DNA from: an uncultured Collinsella sp.
GTDB taxonomy: Bacteria > Actinomycetota > Coriobacteriia > Coriobacteriales > Coriobacteriaceae
Reading direction: 5' to 3'
Assembly (NCBI GenBank): GCA_902494375.1
Contig: CABUTL010000117.1
Location: forward strand, 1 to 5,317
Length of the DNA: 5,317 nucleotides
Part shown: positions 1-5,317 of the stretch, piece by piece
Numbering within the stretch: the stretch's first letter is position 1
How the letters are laid out: every line of letters begins with the position of its first letter
Position numbers and translations under genes: made by a program
The notes under the pieces: generated by a model
Seen by the model: the letters and a program-made list of their open reading frames with translations, nothing else
What the model was told of the DNA's origin: nothing
The model's database searches: none

Positions 1-1418
1 GCCACGGCACCGATCGTGCGCTCGTCGCGGGCATCCTGGGTCTCGACACCGATGACGAGAACATCAAGCAGGCCTTCGACCTCGCGCGCGAGCAGGGCCT
101 CGAATATCACTTTGACATCAAAGGCGACGACGCCTCCATCCATCCCAACACCGTCGACATCGAAATGGTCGACGACACGGGCGCTACGGCACAGGTTCGC
201 GGCGAGAGCCTGGGCGGTGGCAAGATGCGCATCAGCCGCATTAACGGCGTCGGCGTCGACATCTCGGGCATGTATTCCACGCTCTTCGTGGCGCACAAGG
301 ATGTCCCCGGTGTACTCGCCGCGCTCACCAACCTGCTCGCCTACGCCCACGTGAACATCGCCTTCTGCCGCACCTACCGCACCGAAGTGGGCGGCCAGGC
401 CTACTCCGTATTTGAGACCGACGGCGCGCCCGACGACACCGTCGTCCCCATGCTCCGCAAGCTCGACAATGTCGATTACGCAACGTTTATCGAGCTCCCC
501 GGTTCTGCCTCGTCGCTCTCCCCCGGCGTCTCGGCCAAGGAAATCTTCGACGACGGCGAGCAGCTGCTCGATGCGTGCGAGGAACTGGGGCTCAGCATCG
601 GCGCCGTCATGGCCGTTCGCGAGGCGCGTCTGACCGGCGAGGCCCACGCCGTCGCCGCCATGCGCCGCGTGCTCGACGTCATGCGCGAGGAGACCACAGC
701 CCCTCTCGCAAATCCACAGCGTTCGCTCGGCGGGCTTATCGGCGGCGAGGCCAAGCTTGTCGAAGCCACCGGCCGCAACGATTTGAGTGCGAGCCTGATG
801 GGCCCCGTTCAGACCGATGCCGTGGCCCGCGCCATGGCCGTGCTCGAGCGCTCCGCCACCATGGGCGTGATCGTCGCAGCTCCGACGGCAGGCTCCGCGG
901 GTGTCGTGCCCGGCTGCGTGTTGGCGCTCGCCGATCGCCTGCAGCTCGACGACGAGCAAGTCATGGACGCGCTCTACTGTGCAGCCGCCATCGGCCTCAA
1001 CCTCACCACAAGCGCCTGCGTTGCCGGCGCCGAGGGCGGCTGCCAAGCCGAGGTGGGAAGCGCCGCCGCCATGGCGGCCGCCGCACTGGTGCAGATGCTC
1101 GGCGGCACGCCCGAGCAGGCACTCGACGCCAGTTCCATCGCGCTTAGCAACCTGCTGGGCCTCGTTTGTGACCCCGTCGGTGGCCTCGTGGAGGTGCCCT
1201 GCCAAAACCGCAACGCCATCGGCGTGGCAGCGGCCTTTAGCTCGGCACAACTCGCCCTCGCAGGCATTAAGAGCCTGGTGCCGTTTGACCAGATGGCACA
1301 TGTCATGCTCTCGGTGGGTCACGCGTTGCCGGCCACGCTGCGCGAGACGGCAAAGGGCGGCATCGCGCAGGCTCCAGCCGCACTTTCGGCCTGTGCAAAA
1401 TGCGGTGTGTGCGGATAG
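1..1418 (+). CDS. sdaA: L-serine dehydratase (L-serine ammonia-lyase), iron-sulfur type, fused beta-ACT-alpha chain; 5' end missing
   Basis: Catalyses L-serine to pyruvate plus ammonia in the cytoplasm with a [4Fe-4S] cluster instead of PLP. The frame is open from base 3 to the TAG at 1416-1418, giving 471 visible residues. The first residues, HGTDRALVAGILG, match the conserved beta-chain HGTD segment, and HPNT and GGGK follow, so the ATG at 165 is internal. Comparison with the B. subtilis beta subunit suggests that about 55-60 residues are missing, including the SSSHT motif. An ACT domain (about bases 273-500, with DVPGVLAALTNLLA) links beta to alpha. The alpha part runs from about base 534 and shows APTAGSAGVVPG and the three expected cluster cysteines, in GGCQAEVG (1041), LVCDPVGG (1167) and VPCQNRN (1200). 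The chain ends in CAKCGVCG. ACT domains occur in type 1 (usually two-subunit) enzymes, so this looks like a fused type 1 form. The symbol follows single-chain usage and is loose. A terminator follows directly. Confidence 0.95.
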   Translation, partial: HGTDRALVAGILGLDTDDENIKQAFDLAREQGLEYHFDIKGDDASIHPNTVDIEMVDDTGATAQVRGESLGGGKMRISRINGVGVDISGMYSTLFVAHKDVPGVLAALTNLLAYAHVNIAFCRTYRTEVGGQAYSVFETDGAPDDTVVPMLRKLDNVDYATFIELPGSASSLSPGVSAKEIFDDGEQLLDACEELGLSIGAVMAVREARLTGEAHAVAAMRRVLDVMREETTAPLANPQRSLGGLIGGEAKLVEATGRNDLSASLMGPVQTDAVARAMAVLERSATMGVIVAAPTAGSAGVVPGCVLALADRLQLDDEQVMDALYCAAAIGLNLTTSACVAGAEGGCQAEVGSAAAMAAAALVQMLGGTPEQALDASSIALSNLLGLVCDPVGGLVEVPCQNRNAIGVAAAFSSAQLALAGIKSLVPFDQMAHVMLSVGHALPATLRETAKGGIAQAPAALSACAKCGVCG

Positions 1419-1436
1419 CGGCAAAGAACGACTCAA

Positions 1437-1463
1437 AGGTGGGACAAATGTCCCACCTCTTTT
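1437..1463 (+). terminator. Intrinsic terminator after the serine dehydratase gene
   Basis: AGGTGGGACA (1437-1446) and TGTCCCACCT (1449-1458) are perfect inverted repeats. The realistic fold is a 9-bp stem with an AAAT tetraloop. It is followed by CTTTT, a short U tract, and starts 18 bases after the stop codon. Position, stem quality and the U run fit rho-independent termination of the dehydratase transcript. The U tract is short, so some read-through is possible. On the opposite strand the stem is followed by only three Ts, so termination in that direction is less likely. Confidence 0.8.
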
Positions 1464-1481
1464 GAATGCCACCGTTTCCGT

Positions 1482-1510
1482 ACCACAAACAGCAGGGCAA
1501 TCGCTATAAT
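1482..1510 (+). promoter_or_regulatory. Probable promoter of the L,D-transpeptidase gene
   Basis: A perfect TATAAT hexamer lies at 1505-1510, in a locally AT-richer stretch between a terminator and the next gene. With a 17-base spacer the -35 position is ACCACA (1482-1487), which shares only the final ACA with TTGACA. No TGn extension precedes the -10 box. Transcription would start near 1517, leaving a leader of roughly 50 bases. The -10 box is convincing; the weak -35 suggests modest strength or an activator. Confidence 0.55.
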
Positions 1511-1551
1511 GCAAGCCCAGTAAAAACACGATGAACCGCAAGGCGAAAATC

Positions 1552-1557
1552 GAAGGA
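1552..1557 (+). promoter_or_regulatory. Ribosome binding site that decides the transpeptidase start
   Basis: GAAGGA lies 10 bases before the ATG at 1568 but only one base before the in-frame ATG at 1559. A ribosome bound here could not use 1559, so 1568 (protein beginning MSQNDRTQ) is the better start. The 10-base spacing is a little long but workable. Confidence 0.6.
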
Positions 1558-1567
1558 TATGCATACG

Positions 1568-3301
1568 ATGTCGCAAAACGATCGAACTCAACTGATTCCC
1601 GATCCGCAGCAGCCGAGCAGGCACACCGGCGGCGTTCAGTCGCCGCGTCCTATCGCGCCGAGCCACGGTCAGCAGCGTAGTGCAGCAAACGCTTCCCAAC
1701 GCCCGAACCAACAACGACAGCAGCGTCAACAACGTCAGCAGCGCCAGGCAAACGGCAATGCGCTCAAGCAGCCCCCCACGCACGCTCGAGGCGATCGCGG
1801 CCCCGCGCGCAAGTCCGCCGGCAACAATAAGTCGGGCAAAAAGACGACACTCTTTGTCGTCCTGGGCCTTATCGTCATTGTATATATCGTAGGCGTTGTA
1901 GCATTTTCGCAGGTAGCCTACCCCAACACCACCATCGCCGGCGTCGACGTCTCGTTCTCCAACGCTTCGTCTGCCGCCACCAAGGTCAACTCGGCATGGA
2001 AGCACTATAAGCTCACCGTGACAGGCGATGACTTTAGCTGGTCCTATCAGCCCGAGTCCGATGAACCCATTGTCGACGGCGAAGCTGCCGCAAAAGAGAT
2101 TCTCAGCCACAACGAAGCCTTTATATGGCCGGTCCGACTTGTGGAATCCTTAAGTGGCAAGACCAAAACAACCGCAACCTCCAACGAAGTCGATCTTGAT
2201 CAAGACGTCGACCTGTCCATGCTCTCCGACACCTTTGACCAAAAGAAGTTTGAGAAGGATCTGGGCGCCGCCATCGACGAGTTTAACGAGGGCCGTTCGG
2301 GCACGTTCGAGGCCAATAGCTCCTATGACGAGCAGGCAGGCAAGTTTACCGTCGAGAAGGCACGCTCCAACGAAAAACTCAACCGCGAGCATGTCATCAA
2401 GTATGCCGAGCTCGAGCTTGCCTCGCTGGCCGAGTCCGTAGATCTTTCCAAGCTCGGCAACGATGCCTATGAGCCACTCAATGGAACGCTGACAGATGAT
2501 CAGATTCAGGCCGCATGCGATGCCGCCAATAACTTCTTGGGCGTCAACGTGACCCTCAAGCTCAACGGCGAGGATGCCGGAAAGGTCGACGGCAGCTCCG
2601 TATTGCAGTGGATCAGCTTTGCCGATCCGGCCAACCCCACGCTCGATACGTCGCAGATCAGCAGCTGGGCAGCCGAGCTCGCCAACGGCTTTAATACCGT
2701 GGGCTCCACTCGCTGGTGGACGCGCGCCGATGGCAAGCAGTGCGCCGTCGAAGGCGGTGACTTTGGTTGGTCCATCGACAGTAGCTCGCTCGCCAAGCAG
2801 GTCGAGGACGCCATTAACAATAAGCAGACCGGCGAGATCGAGATCAAGTACTCCCAGAAGGCCGACACCTTTACCGCAAAGGGAGAGCCCGACTGGAAGG
2901 CGTATATCGACGTCGATCTGTCCGAGCAGCACGCGCGCTACTACGACGAGAACGGCAATATCGTTTGGGAGGCCAACTTTATTTCCGGCAAACCGGGCGA
3001 AGACGCCACCCCCGAGGGCGTGTGGCAGATCAACAGCAACGACGGCGGCAGCACCCTGATCGGAGCCAAGGACCCCGAGACCGGTAAGCCCAAATACGAG
3101 AGCCCGGTGAGCTACTGGATGCCGTTCGAGGGCAATATGATCGGCTTCCACGACGCCACCTGGCAAAACGACAAGAGCTTCGATAATGCCGAGTCGTACA
3201 AGTGGTGCGGCAGCCACGGTTGCATCAACCTGCGCCTGGCAGACGCCAAGGCACTTCACGACTGCATCAAAGTCGGCCTGTGCGTGGTTGTCCACTCGTA
3301 G
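1568..3301 (+). CDS. Membrane-anchored L,D-transpeptidase (YkuD domain) with peptidoglycan-binding-4-like repeats
   Basis: Cross-links peptidoglycan stems through 3-3 bonds on the outer face of the membrane, a reaction that bypasses D,D-transpeptidases. The protein has 577 residues from the ATG at 1568. Residues 1-93 are hydrophilic, disordered and rich in Q, R, P and S, including four QQR units at 48-60. Residues 95-115 form one membrane helix (LFVVLGLIVIVYIVGVVAF) with a K/R-rich flank on the inside, so the rest faces outward. Residues about 125-430 contain units resembling PG_binding_4 (clearest near 247-315 and 380-430). The YkuD domain covers about 443-577, with His528 in GFHDA and the catalytic motif SHGCINLR (His550, Cys552; the Cys codon is at 3221). 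All expected catalytic residues are present. The architecture resembles Enterococcus Ldtfm-type enzymes. Five non-catalytic cysteines (317, 392, 547, 566, 572) are notable for an exported domain. It has its own promoter and is followed by a hairpin, so it is probably monocistronic. Confidence 0.93.
   Translation: MSQNDRTQLIPDPQQPSRHTGGVQSPRPIAPSHGQQRSAANASQRPNQQRQQRQQRQQRQANGNALKQPPTHARGDRGPARKSAGNNKSGKKTTLFVVLGLIVIVYIVGVVAFSQVAYPNTTIAGVDVSFSNASSAATKVNSAWKHYKLTVTGDDFSWSYQPESDEPIVDGEAAAKEILSHNEAFIWPVRLVESLSGKTKTTATSNEVDLDQDVDLSMLSDTFDQKKFEKDLGAAIDEFNEGRSGTFEANSSYDEQAGKFTVEKARSNEKLNREHVIKYAELELASLAESVDLSKLGNDAYEPLNGTLTDDQIQAACDAANNFLGVNVTLKLNGEDAGKVDGSSVLQWISFADPANPTLDTSQISSWAAELANGFNTVGSTRWWTRADGKQCAVEGGDFGWSIDSSSLAKQVEDAINNKQTGEIEIKYSQKADTFTAKGEPDWKAYIDVDLSEQHARYYDENGNIVWEANFISGKPGEDATPEGVWQINSNDGGSTLIGAKDPETGKPKYESPVSYWMPFEGNMIGFHDATWQNDKSFDNAESYKWCGSHGCINLRLADAKALHDCIKVGLCVVVHS
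1709..1747 (+). repeat. In-frame QQR repeat in the cytoplasmic tail of the transpeptidase
   Basis: Thirteen codons encode four QQR units plus one Q. At the DNA level this is an 18-base unit present twice (1709-1726 and 1727-1744) that differs at two positions, both synonymous third bases of Arg codons. Within each unit the Gln codons alternate CAA CAA then CAG CAG. The tract lies in the cytoplasmic segment before the membrane helix. Confidence 0.85.
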
Positions 3302-3370
3302 TGCAACGCGCACATTCCTACAACATGGAGCTGCTGCGACCAATCTAACAGTTCCGAAAGAAACCGTCCC

Positions 3371-3398
3371 ATGCGCCCGCCCCAACCGGTGGGCGCAT
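3371..3398 (+). terminator. GC-rich hairpin between transpeptidase and exporter genes; terminator or leader structure
   Basis: ATGCGCCC (3371-3378) pairs perfectly with GGGCGCAT (3391-3398). The stem continues inward through one G-T and two C-G pairs to a CCAACC loop, 11 bp in all. The sequence after the stem (ATACTTATC) is not a true T run, so this is a poor classical terminator. It starts 69 bases after the transpeptidase stop and ends 35 bases before the adaptor start. It may end the transpeptidase transcript, or form a 5' leader structure of the exporter mRNA. The fold is seen directly; the role is inferred. Confidence 0.5.
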
Positions 3399-3421
3399 AT
3401 ACTTATCGAGGTACTTTCTAT

Positions 3422-3429
3422 AAAGGAGA
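3422..3429 (+). promoter_or_regulatory. Strong ribosome binding site of the adaptor gene
   Basis: AAAGGAGA contains the core AGGAG (3424-3428) five bases before the ATG at 3434. It fixes the start at 3434. An earlier in-frame ATG at 3371 would add 21 residues, but it lies in the hairpin arm and has no such site. Confidence 0.85.
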
Positions 3430-3433
3430 CGCT

Positions 3434-4870
3434 ATGCCGAATGTCCCCACGACCACCCTGGGCCCGGATGATACCGAGCACGCGCCCGAAGATGTCACCG
3501 AAACGATTCCTCTGATTACAAACGTACATGCCGATAAGCAGGGCGGACGCGCGAACGATGCGACCGAGATTTCCGATGAAGAGGCATATGCCAAGCTCAA
3601 GGCAAAACGTGCCGAACGTCGACGCAAAAAGCTCATCCGACGCGGCATTGCGGCCGGCGTCGTGGCCGCCATTGTGCTCATCGCCGTTGTCGTGACCTTA
3701 GCCATCAACGCACGGCCCGCAGGCAACAACGGGCCGGTGACCGACATGGTGACCGAGGGCACGTTTACCACAACGGTCGAGGCGAAAGGCCAGCTCAAAC
3801 CCATTTCGTCCTCAGTGGTCTCCCCTTCTGTCGACGGCACGGTCGATTCTATCAACGTGCAGGCAGGCCAATCCGTCAACGAGGGCGACGTGCTTATGAC
3901 CATTAAAAACGACGAGCTCGATCGCAACGTTGCCGAGGCGCAACGTGCAGTTGCAGCCGCTCAGGAAGACCTCGCCAACGCGCAGAAAGCCGCAGCTGCC
4001 GCGCAGGCCACCCCAACGACGGACGTCGAGGGAGCTTCCGCAGCGGCTGGCGTCTCCGCCGCATCAGCGGACACGAACGCCGTATCGGCCGCGCAGCGCA
4101 GCCTCGCATCAGCTCAGGCAAACCTCGACCAGGCAAACGCCAAGGCCGCCAGTCGCACGGTCACGGCCCCGAGCTCGGGTAGCATCGTGGAGCTCAATGC
4201 CAAAGTGGGAGCCACGGTTACAGGCGGCATGATCATGGGCGAAAGCGATACGAGCGGCGGCAAGCAGTGCATGCAGATCGCCGACCTGTCCAAGATGAAG
4301 GTGACCGTGCAGGTGGGCGAAAAGGACATCGCCAAGATCGCCGTTGGGCAGAGCGCCAACGTCACGTATCCCGCGTTTCCCGATATCGTGAGCCAGGGCA
4401 CCGTCACGGCTATCGCGTCGGTGGCAAACTCCGACGCCGCCAACGGTGGCGGCGGCAGCGTGACCTTTAACGTCGACATTCTCATCGAGGCGCCCGACGC
4501 GCGCCTGAAGCCGGGCATGACGGCCGAGGTCTCGGTGGTGACCGAGCAGCTCGACGACGTGGTGATGGTTCCGACGATGGCGCTCATGACCGAAGACGGC
4601 GAACACTATTACGTCAACGTGGCGACTGATGACGAGGGCAAGCAAACCCGTCGCGTGAAGGTGACTGTCGTGACGCAAAACGACAACGAAGCCGTAGTCG
4701 GCAAGACACAGGTCAAGCGCGACGACCAGGGCAACGAGATCAACCCCAACGTGCCGGTTACCAAGCTGCGCGATGGCAACACCCTCGTCATGGACACCGG
4801 AGCGGACGCAACGGCTGACGGCGGCTACAACGCGAATACGGGCAGCATGTCTGCCGACGAGGGTATGTAA
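3434..4870 (+). CDS. MacA/HlyD-family adaptor protein of an ABC exporter (YknX-like)
   Basis: Membrane fusion or adaptor subunit that works with a MacB-type ATPase/permease. The protein has 478 residues. Residues 1-70 are cytoplasmic: acidic first, then strongly basic (KLKAKRAERRRKKLIRR). Residues 72-92 form a single membrane helix, with no cleavable signal and no lipobox. Outside the membrane follow the first half of a lipoyl-like domain (about 115-157, VDGTVDSINVQAGQSVNEGDVL), an Ala/Gln-rich helical hairpin (about 161-238) with a Ser/Ala/Thr-rich break near 191-215, the second lipoyl half (TVTAPSSGSIVELNAKVGATV), a beta-barrel domain (about 287-370, ending LKPGMTAEVSVVTEQ) and a membrane-proximal domain (about 371-455). 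The last 20 or so residues are Gly/Asp/Asn-rich and probably disordered. The ATPase start overlaps its stop codon, which supports an exporter operon. A Gram-positive cell would have no TolC partner, as for YknX of B. subtilis. Substrate unknown. Confidence 0.92.
   Translation: MPNVPTTTLGPDDTEHAPEDVTETIPLITNVHADKQGGRANDATEISDEEAYAKLKAKRAERRRKKLIRRGIAAGVVAAIVLIAVVVTLAINARPAGNNGPVTDMVTEGTFTTTVEAKGQLKPISSSVVSPSVDGTVDSINVQAGQSVNEGDVLMTIKNDELDRNVAEAQRAVAAAQEDLANAQKAAAAAQATPTTDVEGASAAAGVSAASADTNAVSAAQRSLASAQANLDQANAKAASRTVTAPSSGSIVELNAKVGATVTGGMIMGESDTSGGKQCMQIADLSKMKVTVQVGEKDIAKIAVGQSANVTYPAFPDIVSQGTVTAIASVANSDAANGGGGSVTFNVDILIEAPDARLKPGMTAEVSVVTEQLDDVVMVPTMALMTEDGEHYYVNVATDDEGKQTRRVKVTVVTQNDNEAVVGKTQVKRDDQGNEINPNVPVTKLRDGNTLVMDTGADATADGGYNANTGSMSADEGM
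4859..4863 (+). promoter_or_regulatory. Ribosome binding site of the ATPase gene, inside the adaptor gene
   Basis: GAGGG lies six bases before the ATG at 4870 and is itself the coding sequence for the last residues of the adaptor. Together with the TAATG stop-start overlap it points to translational coupling of the two subunits. Confidence 0.65.
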
Positions 4871-4872
4871 TG
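4868..4872 (+). other. TAATG stop-start overlap between adaptor and ATPase
   Basis: The TAA stop (4868-4870) and the ATG start (4870-4872) share one base. This is the usual sign of co-transcription and coupled translation and supports the two products forming one complex. Confidence 0.9.
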
Positions 4873-5317
4873 CGTCCCGTCATCGACATCCGCAACGTGC
4901 ACCGCATTTTTGAGAGCGAGGCGGGGTGCGCCCACATCCTGCACAACGTGAGCCTGGCGGTAAATCCCGGCGAATTCGTCGCTATCACTGGCCCCTCGGG
5001 CTCGGGCAAATCAACGCTCATGAACATCCTAGGCTGCCTGGATAAGCCAACGGCGGGCGACTACTACCTGCAAGGGCTCAACGTGGCCGAGCTTGACGAT
5101 GACGAGCTCACCGAAGTTCGCGCCCTGAGCATTGGCTTTGTCTTTCAGAGCTTCAACCTGCTGCCGCGCCTGTCGGTTATCGAAAACGTCATGCTGCCGC
5201 TGGCCTACACCAATGTGCCCCGTAGCCAGCGCGAGATGCGCGCCGTGCACGCGCTGCAGGCCGTCACACTACCGGTCGACCACTGGGACCACCGCATATC
5301 CGAGCTCTCGGGCGGCC
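4870..5317 (+). CDS. MacB-type ABC exporter ATP-binding protein; 3' end missing
   Basis: Cytoplasmic ATPase that drives the exporter. 149 residues are visible before the window edge. They show a candidate A-loop aromatic (Phe14), Walker A GPSGSGKST (41-49), the Q-loop Gln93 in GFVFQSFNLLPRLSVIENVMLPL, and the start of the signature, LSGG (146-149), where the window ends. Walker B and the H-loop lie outside. The pattern GEFVAITGPSGSGKSTLMNILGCLDKPTAG is typical of the MacB/LolD/FtsE-like family, which pairs with an FtsX-like permease. A typical member has 220-250 residues as a stand-alone ATPase, so about 80-100 are missing; fusion to a permease, as in E. coli MacB, cannot be excluded. The ATG overlaps the adaptor stop by one base. 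The residue before SELSGG is Ile where Pro is usual, a minor change. Confidence 0.95.
   Translation, partial: MRPVIDIRNVHRIFESEAGCAHILHNVSLAVNPGEFVAITGPSGSGKSTLMNILGCLDKPTAGDYYLQGLNVAELDDDELTEVRALSIGFVFQSFNLLPRLSVIENVMLPLAYTNVPRSQREMRAVHALQAVTLPVDHWDHRISELSGG

Noticed and set aside
165..167. ATG as the start of the serine dehydratase gene
   Set aside because: The frame is open and clearly homologous to the beta domain upstream of it (HGTDRALVAGILG from base 3), so the gene begins before the window.
1559..1567. Upstream in-frame ATG that would add MHT to the transpeptidase
   Set aside because: Only one base separates it from the GAAGGA ribosome site, which fits the ATG at 1568 instead.
1531..1680. 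49-codon open frame (MNRKAKIEGY...) upstream of and overlapping the transpeptidase start, out of frame
   Set aside because: There is no Shine-Dalgarno sequence before its ATG and it reads through the transpeptidase in the wrong frame. A regulatory upstream reading frame is conceivable but nothing supports it.
1433..2110. 225-codon open frame on the minus strand across the terminator, promoter and transpeptidase start
   Set aside because: It runs through a terminator and promoter region, shows no known motif, and the + strand reading is a clear protein.
3398..3403. TATACT as a -10 box for the exporter operon
   Set aside because: The hexamer is 5 of 6, but the -35 position is GC-rich with no match and there is no TGn extension. 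It is kept only as a possibility within the hairpin finding.
3371..3433. In-frame N-terminal extension of the adaptor from the ATG at 3371
   Set aside because: The ATG is in a hairpin arm and lacks a ribosome site, while the ATG at 3434 has AAAGGAGA at ideal spacing.
2150..3529. 459-codon open frame on the minus strand, antisense to the transpeptidase and the start of the adaptor
   Set aside because: It mirrors well-supported genes on the + strand. Long antisense frames are expected where codons favour G/C at the third position. Its translation is rich in Val, Leu, Gly and Ala with no recognisable domain, and its start lies inside the adaptor gene without a ribosome site.

Overview
The window is a stretch of GC-rich bacterial chromosome with four genes, all on the + strand: two complete and two cut by the window edges. 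In order they are the 3' part of an iron-sulfur L-serine dehydratase, a membrane-anchored L,D-transpeptidase, a MacA/HlyD-type adaptor of an ABC exporter, and the 5' part of the matching MacB-type ATPase. Strong G/C preference at third codon positions, good Shine-Dalgarno sites, and envelope proteins anchored by one N-terminal membrane segment behind a long charged cytoplasmic tail suggest a high-GC Gram-positive. The style of the genes resembles Coriobacteriia such as Collinsella. That placement is an inference from composition and architecture; no taxonomic marker is present.

Layout. Bases 1-1418 encode a serine dehydratase in which beta domain, ACT domain and alpha domain are fused in one chain; about 55-60 N-terminal residues lie upstream of the window. 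The gap at 1419-1567 holds a compact intrinsic terminator and then a perfect TATAAT -10 box, so the next gene probably has its own transcript. Bases 1568-3301 encode the L,D-transpeptidase: a Q/R-rich cytoplasmic tail, one membrane segment, peptidoglycan-binding-4-like repeats and a YkuD catalytic domain with an intact SHGCINLR motif. The 132-base gap at 3302-3433 holds an 11-bp GC-rich hairpin and a strong ribosome binding site. Bases 3434-4870 encode the adaptor, and its stop codon overlaps the ATPase start by one base (TAATG), which marks an operon. The permease is expected just past the right edge.

How they work together. The transpeptidase makes 3-3 peptidoglycan cross-links outside the membrane. 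The adaptor and ATPase belong to a MacAB/YknXYZ-like exporter of unknown substrate. Serine dehydratase is a separate catabolic function that turns serine into pyruvate and ammonia. I see no mobile element, CRISPR array, RNA gene or clearly new system. The points most worth a second look are the QQR-repeat tail of the transpeptidase, the hairpin in front of the exporter operon, and the CxxCxxC tail of the serine dehydratase.
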